From Actinopolymorpha cephalotaxi (lineage in GTDB: Bacteria > Actinomycetota > Actinomycetes > Propionibacteriales > Actinopolymorphaceae), in assembly GCF_013408535.1 (NCBI RefSeq), contig NZ_JACBZA010000001.1, positions 3,370,850 to 3,434,849 on the forward strand: a stretch of 64,000 nucleotides of DNA, in the 5' to 3' direction. The position numbers were made by a program, and so were the translations under genes. A model generated the notes under the pieces. The model searched no databases. It was not told the DNA's origin and saw only the letters and a program-made list of their open reading frames with translations. Shown here piece after piece: positions 26,453 through 33,573 of this stretch. Position 1 is the stretch's first letter. Every line of letters starts with the position of its first letter.

Positions 26453-26702
26453 GATGTCGGCCTCTCTGCCGCGTCGGGAACGGCTCTCCCGTCGAAACGT
26501 CGATTCATCGGTCAACGTAAAGGCCGTCGCCGTTTCGAAAACAGCCGATTCGCGGGAGGACGGAAAATTTCGGCGGTACGGGCAGGAGACGAAGGTTGCG
26601 CGGCGGGTTGATGCATCAGACCTGGCCAGGTTTTCCTACCATCTAGATAGGGCTTCGTGTCCGCGTGAAAACGCTTTGATCCAAGGGCGCAGGCCTGTTG
26701 GA

Positions 26703-27686
26703 ATGGCCGGCATGTCACCGCTCGGCTCGTATCTGGAGTGGCAGCACGCTCAGGTGAGTACGCCACGCCCGGTGCTGGCCGACGTCGTACGCCGCGCGGT
26801 CGGATCCGAGATCGACCGGATCGAAAGGATCGTGGAGGGCTACTCCAACGAGGTCTACCGGGTCCGGTGCGCGGACGCGCAGGACGTGGTGATCCGGATC
26901 CCGCGGTTCGACGACGCCCCTTCCCCCGCCGCCTCCCAAGGCGAGGCCCGGGCGATCGAAGGTGCTCGCGCCGCCGGCGTGCCCGTCCCGGAGATCCTGC
27001 TGCTCGACACGGTACGGATCGACGGCGCCGAGCTCCCCGTCATGGTGCAGCGAACCGTGCCCGGCCGTCCGCTGGGCGACGTGATCGATGGTCTCTCGCG
27101 GCGACAACGCCACGACGTACTCACCGAGATCGGCGAACTGATCGCCCGGATCAACGGGATCGACGTCGAGCACCCACTCGACTGGCCGACGGCGATGTCG
27201 GCCGACCTGGCGAACCGACAGGCGAACCGGGACAGGATCCTTGCCGGCGGGTTCTCGGCACCCGAGTTCGACCGAATGCTTGGCCTGCTGCAGGGATACG
27301 TCCGTGACCACCCCTGCGAGCGATGGGTGCTGTGCCATGGGGACCTCGGCCCCAAGCACATCTTCGTGTCCGGCGACGACGCCGATGGCGCGGCTGTGCG
27401 CGTCAGCGGGATCATCGACTTCGGTGACTGGAAGCCGGGCCCACCGGTCCACGACCTGGCCGTGCTCCGGGTTCGCGGTCCGCTGCTGGAGCTGTCACCA
27501 CTTCTCGCCGGCTACGGCGCGCCCACCGGCACGGCGTACCGGCGGCAGCTCGACCTGCACACACTGATCATCGCGCTGGGTTCGCTGGAGATCGGCGTGG
27601 ACGAGAACGACCATGCCTGCATCGAGCGCTCGCGCCGCCAGATCCGCCGCATCGTCGGCGACCTCGACAACCCGTCGTCGACCTGA
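26703..27686 (+). CDS. Aminoglycoside-phosphotransferase-fold kinase
   Basis: About 327 residues of the APH/choline-kinase family. The N-lobe has IVEGYSNEVYRVR and DVVIRIPRF. The catalytic loop is LCHGDLGPKHIFVSG, with HGD kept but the usual Asn of HGDxxxxN replaced by His. The metal-binding segment is GIIDFGDWKPGPPVHDLA. Small-molecule kinases of this kind phosphorylate antibiotics, sugars or choline; nothing here identifies the substrate. Start at 26703, or a second ATG nine bases later. Divergent from the secreted propeller gene, with 250 bases between them in which I see no clear signal. Confidence 0.72.
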   Translation: MAGMSPLGSYLEWQHAQVSTPRPVLADVVRRAVGSEIDRIERIVEGYSNEVYRVRCADAQDVVIRIPRFDDAPSPAASQGEARAIEGARAAGVPVPEILLLDTVRIDGAELPVMVQRTVPGRPLGDVIDGLSRRQRHDVLTEIGELIARINGIDVEHPLDWPTAMSADLANRQANRDRILAGGFSAPEFDRMLGLLQGYVRDHPCERWVLCHGDLGPKHIFVSGDDADGAAVRVSGIIDFGDWKPGPPVHDLAVLRVRGPLLELSPLLAGYGAPTGTAYRRQLDLHTLIIALGSLEIGVDENDHACIERSRRQIRRIVGDLDNPSST

Positions 27687-27699
27687 CGCGATGTCAGGT
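27681..27699. terminator. Short hairpin at the end of the phosphotransferase gene
   Basis: ACCTGAC and GTCAGGT are perfect 7-base arms around GCGAT, overlapping the stop codon. There is no T-run, so a weak intrinsic terminator is only a possibility. Confidence 0.35.
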
Positions 27700-27791
27700 G
27701 GTCGGAGTATCACTACTGTCCGCACCGACCCGGAGAGTACGCGCTGGGTTCACCTGATGGACCCCGTCGACGTGAGACGGTGAGGCACGTG

Positions 27792-27854
27792 ATGCTTCTT
27801 CTGGTGGCACTTCTCGCCCTCGCCCTGCTGGCCGGCGCCGCCGCCGGCGCCTGA
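27792..27854 (+). CDS. Possible 20-residue hydrophobic micropeptide
   Basis: ATG to TGA encodes MLLLVALLALALLAGAAAGA, a single membrane-spanning-like helix, in an otherwise empty spacer of about 340 bases. GGTGAGG lies upstream but spacing is only fair. It could be a tiny membrane protein or chance, because leucine/alanine runs arise easily in GC-rich DNA. Confidence 0.25.
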   Translation: MLLLVALLALALLAGAAAGA

Positions 27855-27983
27855 CGCCCGCCTCGAGTTCGAGGGAGACCTTTCAGGCCTCGCTCGTCGT
27901 GCACCTCGATCCCTGCCGACACGATCGCGGTGCGGTCGACGCGCCCGGGGTGCGGCCCGGCCCGGGGTTGCCCGGAGTGGGCG

Positions 27984-28020
27984 CTCCTCCTATGGTTATC
28001 GCCGATAACCATAGGAGGAG
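27984..28020. promoter_or_regulatory. Perfect palindrome, 17-base arms, overlapping the ribosome binding site
   Basis: The arms CTCCTCCTATGGTTATC and GATAACCATAGGAGGAG are exact reverse complements around GCC. The right arm contains the AGGAGGAG ribosome binding site of the gene starting at 28029. As DNA it could be an operator for a dimeric repressor; as RNA the hairpin would hide the ribosome binding site. No regulator gene sits beside it. Confidence 0.75.
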
Positions 28021-28028
28021 GTCTGAAC

Positions 28029-28571
28029 GTGAGGATCAAGACGCATCTGGGGATCAGTGTCGACGGATTCATCGCCTCCGAGGAGGGTTGGCCCTCCCAG
28101 GCGTTGATGCCGACGTTCGTCCCGGGAGTCTCGCACGGACATCCCGAGTTCATCGCGGGTTGTACGGCCGTACTGATCGGGCGGAACACATTGGAGGCCG
28201 GTCTGGGTGCTCCCCAATGGCCGTGGCCCGGGCACCGTGCTTTCGTCCTCACCTCGCTGCCGCTGCCCGACGGTGCTCCCTCCGACGTCGTCGCGGCATC
28301 GACCCCGGAGGACCTGCTCAAGACCATGCAGGACAGCGATCTGGGCGGTGACGTCCACCTGGTCGGCGGGCAGCGCACCCTGGCCGCGTTCCTGGACCTG
28401 GACGCGGTCGACTCGCTGGGCGTGGTCGTTCTCCCACTGCTCCTCGGGCGGGGTGTGCCCTTCTCCGTCCAGCCGGCGGGCCGCCGCAACCTGAGCTTGA
28501 CGTCGACCCGGGCGCTCCCCGACGGCTCGGTCGAGAACACCTACACTCGCGGGACACAACCTGGACAGTGA
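28029..28571 (+). CDS. Dihydrofolate-reductase-fold protein (RibD C-terminal family)
   Basis: 180 residues beginning MRIKTHLGISVDGFIAS, the signature of the RibD C-terminal/DHFR-like family common in actinobacteria. Further blocks are AVLIGRNTLEAGL, VLTSLPLPDGAP, GDVHLVGGQRTLAAFL and VVVLPLLLGRGVPF. These bind NADPH and reduce pterin-like or other heterocyclic compounds, usually of unknown identity. The GTG start at 28029 has GGAGGAG eight bases upstream, inside the 37-base palindrome. Thirteen bases separate it from the next gene, so the two probably share a transcript. Confidence 0.8.
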   Translation: MRIKTHLGISVDGFIASEEGWPSQALMPTFVPGVSHGHPEFIAGCTAVLIGRNTLEAGLGAPQWPWPGHRAFVLTSLPLPDGAPSDVVAASTPEDLLKTMQDSDLGGDVHLVGGQRTLAAFLDLDAVDSLGVVVLPLLLGRGVPFSVQPAGRRNLSLTSTRALPDGSVENTYTRGTQPGQ

Positions 28572-28584
28572 CCGAAGGACCGCC

Positions 28585-29508
28585 ATGACACCACACGCCG
28601 ATCTGCCGGACAGCGAGCAGCAGGAGAAGTCCCGTCACCGCACGCTCCGCGCCGGCCAGAGATCGCAGGTGTGGATCGCCGGGCCGGACCTCCCCGCACC
28701 GCGGCTGTTGTTCGAAACCGACGAGATCCTGATCGAGGCACCGAACTGGACCCTCGACGGCCGCCACCTGCTGGTCAACGGAGACGGTGCCGCGTGGACG
28801 CTGGACATCCAGCACCCCGAGCGGGGACTCGACCGGATCGTGTTCGAACCGCCGGTCAGCCTCAACAACGACCACGTCCTGAGCCCCGACGGCGAGCACC
28901 TCTACCTCTCCGCGAGCGACACGCACATCTACCGCGGCCCGCTGGCCGGTGGGCCGGTCACCCGGCTCACCCCGGACGACGGCAAGTGGCACTTCCTCCA
29001 CGGCGTGTCTCCCGACGGCCGCCGGCTGGCGTACGTACAGATCGACGACTTCACCCGGCCGGGAGCGCTCGCGATCCTGCACCCCGACCACACCGTCACC
29101 GTGCTCGACACCGGGCCCGGACACCTCGACGGACCCGAGTGGTCACCCGACGGACGCTGGATCTACTTCAACACCGAGACCTTCACCACGAGCACTCCCG
29201 GGCACGCCCAGATCGCCCGCATCCCGGACGGAGGCGGACCGCTGCAGCGCCTCACGACCAGTTCCACCGTCGACTGGTTCCCGCACCTGTCACCCGACGG
29301 CCGCTGGGCGTCCTACATCTCGTTCCCGCCAGGCACCACCGGCCACCCGGCCGACCTGCCGGTCGAGATCCGGCTGGTGTCGGCCGACGACTGGAACCAG
29401 CCCGTCCAGAGCTACGCACTGCTCGGTGGCCAGGGATCGTTGAACGTCAACAGCTGGTCACCCGACAGCACCCACATCGCCTTCATGGCCTACCCGATCG
29501 AGCCCTGA
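28585..29508 (+). CDS. TolB-like cytosolic beta-propeller protein
   Basis: 307 residues made of WD40-like/PD40 repeats with the motif SPDGxxLxY: LSPDGEHLYLSAS, VSPDGRRLAYVQ, WSPDGRWIYFN, LSPDGRWASYIS and WSPDSTHIAFMA. This gives one six-bladed propeller. There is no signal peptide, unlike TolB itself. Similar short proteins are found in many actinobacteria and bind ligands of unknown nature. It closely follows the DHFR-like gene. Confidence 0.78.
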   Translation: MTPHADLPDSEQQEKSRHRTLRAGQRSQVWIAGPDLPAPRLLFETDEILIEAPNWTLDGRHLLVNGDGAAWTLDIQHPERGLDRIVFEPPVSLNNDHVLSPDGEHLYLSASDTHIYRGPLAGGPVTRLTPDDGKWHFLHGVSPDGRRLAYVQIDDFTRPGALAILHPDHTVTVLDTGPGHLDGPEWSPDGRWIYFNTETFTTSTPGHAQIARIPDGGGPLQRLTTSSTVDWFPHLSPDGRWASYISFPPGTTGHPADLPVEIRLVSADDWNQPVQSYALLGGQGSLNVNSWSPDSTHIAFMAYPIEP

Positions 29509-29534
29509 GCCTGCGCGATCCGGCCGTTTCGGAG

Positions 29535-30068
29535 TCAGATGCCGAGGTTGCACACCAGGTAGCCGTCGAGTTCCAGCAGCAGATCCGACGTGGGCAGGTC
29601 GGGTAGGTCGTGGCCGAGGTCGCGGGCGCGGACCTCGCCGATCCACTTGCTGTGCTGGTACTCGTGGTTGATCACCGCGGCCAGCACGACCTTCGCGACC
29701 ATCCCCAACTGGGCCGGGGCTCCGACGTTGCCGTCACGGATGTCGCCGATGCGGGTGTGCACACTGCGAGCGGCGTTCTCCCGGAAGGTGGCGAGTCGCC
29801 TCAGGTCCGGCAGCGTTCCGCGAGCCGGCTCGGGACTGGCGGAGTCCATGATCGGGTCGAGCGCGGGATCGTGGCTGGGCTCGGCGGCGGTCAGGTTGCG
29901 CACCATGAAGTGGGCGACGTGGGCCTGGTGGCCGAGGTGCCAGCCGATCGCCGAGGAGTTCTCGTGGGGCCGCCAGGTGACCTCATCGAGGGCGAGATCA
30001 CGCCAGAGTTCGTCGGTGTACGCGCGAGCACGGTCGTACTCGCTCAGCAGCAGGTCGATCGAGGGCAT
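29535..30068 (-). CDS. DinB-family metal-binding four-helix protein
   Basis: 177 residues. The DinB/MDMPI pattern is clear: start MPSIDLLLSEYDRARAYTDEL, a first histidine in IGWHLGHQAHVAHF and further histidines in INHEYQHSKWIGE. These bind a divalent metal. Family members use mycothiol or bacillithiol as cofactor for isomerase or transferase reactions. A possible function is thiol-dependent detoxification. The gene follows the MFS exporter gene on the same strand, 11 bases apart, so it is likely the third gene of that operon. Confidence 0.82.
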   Translation of the reverse strand: MPSIDLLLSEYDRARAYTDELWRDLALDEVTWRPHENSSAIGWHLGHQAHVAHFMVRNLTAAEPSHDPALDPIMDSASPEPARGTLPDLRRLATFRENAARSVHTRIGDIRDGNVGAPAQLGMVAKVVLAAVINHEYQHSKWIGEVRARDLGHDLPDLPTSDLLLELDGYLVCNLGI

Positions 30069-30079
30069 GGCGCGCCAGC

Positions 30080-31435
30080 CTACTCGCGGTCGTAGACCGG
30101 GACGCGGGCCGAACCGGTCGTGAGCTGCTGGGCCGGAGGCGGTGCGCCCGAGCGATCCGCACCGCTGTAACGGAGCAGGTCCGGTACGCGTGTGCCCAGC
30201 ACGAGCAGGAACGCCACCAGGGACAGTGCTCCCACGAACGAGGTCGCCCGTACGCCGAAGAACACCGCGGCCGTCCCCTGCAGCATCGTGGCGAGCGGCA
30301 GGATGCCGATGGTCAACTCCTGCAGGCCGAGTACGCGACCTCGTACCGCCGGCTCGGTCATCATCAACAGCAGTGTCGTCTGCAGGACGCCGAACGCCGA
30401 ACTCGCCACCCCGGCGAGGCCCAGCAGTACGAACGACAGCGGGACCGATCGGGTCAGCGCGAAGGCCATCCACAGCACACCCCAGATCGCCGTACCGACG
30501 ACGAACAGGCCACCCTTGAACCGGAAGTCACCCAGGCCCGCGATCACGAGCGAACCGGCGAGTCCGCCGAGCCCGCCGCACGTGAGCAGCCAGCCGAGCC
30601 CGGTCGCGTCCAGACCCAGATCCCTCGCGAAGACCGGCATGAACGACTGGTAGATCGGCCAGAGCGTGATGTTGGCGGCGAGCGTGACGAGCAACGCCGC
30701 CGCGGCGAGCCGGTTCGTCACCACGGCCCGCAAGCCGGCGACGAGCGACTCCCGGATCGACTCCCCCGGCCCACGAGGCACCACCGTCGCCGCGGCCGAA
30801 GAGGCGTAGCCCACGTTGCGCAGCGGCCACAGCAGCAGCCAGGACAGCAGAAACCACAGCGCCGAGATCCACAGCGCCGTCGGGACTCCGAGCACGCTGA
30901 TCATCACGCCGCCCGCGGCAGGGCCGACGATCTGGGTCATGTTCATGACGATGGAGTTGAGCGCGTTGGCGTTGCTGAGGTTCTCGCGCCCGACAAGATC
31001 CATCACCAGGGTCGCCCGGGCCGGCTGCGACGGTGACTGCGCGAGTCCGATGCACAGGCCGCCGACGACGATTCCCCAGTACGGCAGGTGGCCGCTGGAC
31101 GCCAGCGCGGCCACGACCGCGACAGCCACGAACGCCCACGCCGCGGCGACCAGCAGCAGCCGCGGCCGATGGTAGCGATCGGAGACCACGCCACTGATCG
31201 GGCCGAACATCATCGGCGCCAGCCGGGCCGCGGTGAAGACCGCGAGCAGAAACTCCGAGCCGGTCCGGTCGTAGACCAGCCAGCCGAGGATGAGGGTCTG
31301 TGTCCAGGCACCGCCGAAGAAGAACAGGTTCGAGAACCACAGCAGCCGAAACGACGGATACCGCACCAGCGACGAGAACAGCCGGGTGCCGGGCGCGAAG
31401 GGCCGGCCCGAGCCAGGCGAGCTCATAGGGCTCAT
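30080..31435 (-). CDS. MFS transporter (enterobactin-exporter-like, MFS_3)
   Basis: 451 residues with about eleven to twelve membrane segments. The N-terminal FRLLWFSNLFFFGGAW and the loop GVVSDRYHRPRLLL are typical of MFS_3 efflux proteins (EntS group). The family exports siderophores, macrolides or other small molecules by proton exchange. The ATG overlaps the amidohydrolase stop in an ATGA at 31432-31435, so the two are coupled. The GntR regulator on the other side of the amidohydrolase probably controls both. Confidence 0.83.
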   Translation of the reverse strand: MSPMSSPGSGRPFAPGTRLFSSLVRYPSFRLLWFSNLFFFGGAWTQTLILGWLVYDRTGSEFLLAVFTAARLAPMMFGPISGVVSDRYHRPRLLLVAAAWAFVAVAVVAALASSGHLPYWGIVVGGLCIGLAQSPSQPARATLVMDLVGRENLSNANALNSIVMNMTQIVGPAAGGVMISVLGVPTALWISALWFLLSWLLLWPLRNVGYASSAAATVVPRGPGESIRESLVAGLRAVVTNRLAAAALLVTLAANITLWPIYQSFMPVFARDLGLDATGLGWLLTCGGLGGLAGSLVIAGLGDFRFKGGLFVVGTAIWGVLWMAFALTRSVPLSFVLLGLAGVASSAFGVLQTTLLLMMTEPAVRGRVLGLQELTIGILPLATMLQGTAAVFFGVRATSFVGALSLVAFLLVLGTRVPDLLRYSGADRSGAPPPAQQLTTGSARVPVYDRE

Positions 31436-32667
31436 CGGGCGCCGGGGCCCACGACCACCCGTCCACCGACGAGCACTGTGTCGCGGGCCGGCGCGCGGGT
31501 CACGGCGTCCGCGAGGTTCTCCGCGTCGAGCAGAACGATGTCGGCCGGGGCGCCCGGCCTCAGATCGTGCACGGCCCGGCCGACGAACCCGGCGCCCGCA
31601 CTGGTGGCGATCTCCACTGCCGCGCGGAGGTCCTCGTCGTACCGCCAGCCGGCGAGCCGGGCCAGCGTCCCCGCGAGCCGCAGCATGTCGCCGTCACCGA
31701 ACGGGCCCCACAGGTCGCGGATCCCATCGGTGCCGAGCCCCACCGGCACACCTGCGGTCCGGAGCTGGTCGAGGGGCAGCGGGGGCGCCGTGATCGGCGC
31801 GACGGTCGTGAGTGAGACACCGGCGCCGGCGAGTTGCTCCACCAGGTCCCGCTGCCGGGCCGGCGGAACATCGCCCAGGGCGAACCCGTGCGCGATGGTG
31901 ACCCGCCCCGACATCCCGGTCGCCTTCGTGCGTTCGACGATCAGCTCGAACTCGAACGCACCCAGCTCCCCGGAGTCGTGCAGGTGGATGTCGAGGCCGA
32001 CGCCCCGCCGATCCGCGAGATCGAACAGCGCGTCGAGCTGGCCCACCGGGTCGCGGTCGATCGACGCGGGATCGAGCCCACCGACCAGATCGGCGCCCGC
32101 CGTAGCCGCCCGGTCGAGCAGGTCGAGCACGCCCGGACGACGCAGCACGCCGTCCTGTGGGAACGCCACCACCATCAGCGTGAGGCCCGGATCGACGGCC
32201 GCGACAGCCTCGCGTACGACCTGGATTCCGTCCAGACCGATGCCCAGGTCGACATCGACGTGGCTGCGGAACGCCGTCGTGCCGGTCCGGACGAACTCCC
32301 GCACCTGGGCCGCCGTGCTGTCGGGGCCGGGGATGCCGACTTCGGCGCGGTGGGCGCGCTCGTGCGCGATCCGGCCCTGCGTGCCGGGCTCGCCGCCGTA
32401 GGGCACCCAGGGTTTGCCCCACCAGGTCTTGTCCAGGTGGGCGTGCGCGTTGACGAACGACGGGATCGCGAGCAGGCCCCGGCCGTCGACCACCTCACCA
32501 CGGCCGTACGGGTCCACGCTCGCACCGGTGCCGGCACCGGCACCGGCACCGGCAACGGCGTCGGCAACGGACGTCGGCTCGACCGCCACGATCGTGCCGT
32601 CGTCGACATGGATGTCGCTGACGGCTCCACCCCACGGGCGGACGTTGCGCACGATGATCCGGGACAC
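31432..32667 (-). CDS. Cytosine-deaminase-like amidohydrolase
   Basis: 411 residues of the metal-dependent amidohydrolase family. PSFVNAHAHLDKTWWGKPW carries the HxH metal ligands and the Lys/Trp pattern of cytosine deaminase and N-isopropylammelide-type enzymes. SHVDVDLG, DIHLHDSGE, TIAHGFALGD and GLGTDGIRDLW supply the remaining ligands. The GTG at 32667 follows GAGGAGG. A GC-rich tandem triplet stretch near the N-terminus encodes an alternating Gly-Ala-Thr run (about residues 36-48), probably an expandable repeat. Together with the exporter and GntR regulator it suggests uptake- or stress-induced hydrolysis of a heterocyclic amide or amine. Confidence 0.8.
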   Translation of the reverse strand: MSRIIVRNVRPWGGAVSDIHVDDGTIVAVEPTSVADAVAGAGAGAGTGASVDPYGRGEVVDGRGLLAIPSFVNAHAHLDKTWWGKPWVPYGGEPGTQGRIAHERAHRAEVGIPGPDSTAAQVREFVRTGTTAFRSHVDVDLGIGLDGIQVVREAVAAVDPGLTLMVVAFPQDGVLRRPGVLDLLDRAATAGADLVGGLDPASIDRDPVGQLDALFDLADRRGVGLDIHLHDSGELGAFEFELIVERTKATGMSGRVTIAHGFALGDVPPARQRDLVEQLAGAGVSLTTVAPITAPPLPLDQLRTAGVPVGLGTDGIRDLWGPFGDGDMLRLAGTLARLAGWRYDEDLRAAVEIATSAGAGFVGRAVHDLRPGAPADIVLLDAENLADAVTRAPARDTVLVGGRVVVGPGAR

Positions 32668-32699
32668 CTACTGCCTCCTCTGACATCAAGTCCGGAAAA

Positions 32700-32709
32700 T
32701 GGTATACCA
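32700..32709. promoter_or_regulatory. GntR-type operator
   Basis: TGGTATACCA is a perfect 10-base palindrome that fits the TnGTnnnACnA pattern bound by FadR-subfamily GntR regulators. It lies between the divergent amidohydrolase (start 32667) and the GntR gene, the expected place for an autoregulatory site. Confidence 0.6.
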
Positions 32710-32799
32710 GACGGCGTGGAGGCCGAGCAGCCGACGAGACCCGGGGCAGACCGGTTGCGGACGACCGCGGGGGCCGACGGGCATCGATACGATGCGGCG

Positions 32800-33447
32800 A
32801 TGGGCGACCGGATCGAGGACGAGAGCGAGTCGGCGCGAGCCGCGCGGGTCCTGCGCGAACAGATCGTCGACGGCATCCGCACCCCGGGTTCCCGCCTCGT
32901 CGAACGCGACCTCGCGGCGGAGCTCGGCATCAGCCGCGTTCCGGTACGAGAGGCACTGCACACCCTGGCCGGCGAGGGCCTGGCCGTCCCCCGGCGAAAC
33001 TCCTGGATGACCGTCCGGGCCTTCACCGACCGCGACGTCGACGAGCTGAACGAGGTGCGTCTCGCGCTCGAGCCGGTGACCGTTCGCCGTGCCGCCGAGC
33101 GCCGCGACCCCGGCGCCCTACGCCGCATGAAGCGGTGTCTGGACACGCAGGGCCGCGCGACCGCTCGCGAGGACGCGACCGCCGCCCGGCGCGCCGCCGC
33201 CGACTTCCACGAGGCGATGACCGAAGCCGGCGGCAACTCGCTGCTCACCGAGATCTCCGCCTCGCTGGCCGGCCGGATGCGCTGGCTGCTCGGCCAGTAC
33301 GACGACCTGCAACCGGTGTACGACGAGCACCGCGAGCTCTACCTCGCCATCGAGGCCGGCGACGCGAAAGCCGCGGCCACGCTGGCCCGCCGCCATCTCC
33401 GCTCGGCGATGGCCCGAGCGCGTAAGCCGAGACGCGTCCAGTCCTGA
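32800..33447 (+). CDS. GntR-family regulator (FadR/FCD type)
   Basis: About 215 residues. The winged helix-turn-helix is at about 12-78 (LREQIVDGIRTPGSRLVERD, then LGISRVPVREALHTL). The helical FCD ligand domain follows, with metal-ligand-like residues in DFHEAM and the C-terminal AAATLARRHLRSAM. The ATG at 32800 gives the normal FadR-type N-terminus; a GTG at 32716 would start only seven bases after the operator and adds an unrelated leader. It probably represses the divergent amidohydrolase-exporter-DinB operon until its ligand appears. Confidence 0.85.
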   Translation: MGDRIEDESESARAARVLREQIVDGIRTPGSRLVERDLAAELGISRVPVREALHTLAGEGLAVPRRNSWMTVRAFTDRDVDELNEVRLALEPVTVRRAAERRDPGALRRMKRCLDTQGRATAREDATAARRAAADFHEAMTEAGGNSLLTEISASLAGRMRWLLGQYDDLQPVYDEHRELYLAIEAGDAKAAATLARRHLRSAMARARKPRRVQS

Positions 33448-33573
33448 CGGCCGAGCCGTGCGCCGCAGTTGGCCAGCCGCCGGTCGGCCGCACGACACCC
33501 GATGATCTTGAGGCGTTCAGTATTGATCGATACGTTCTCCGGCAGCGATCTACCGAGCCGAAGGGGAACGCAG

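Noticed and set aside
27984-28020. Palindrome considered as a transposon end or rho-independent terminator
   Set aside because: There is no transposase, no second terminal repeat and no T-tract, and it lies at a gene start rather than an end.
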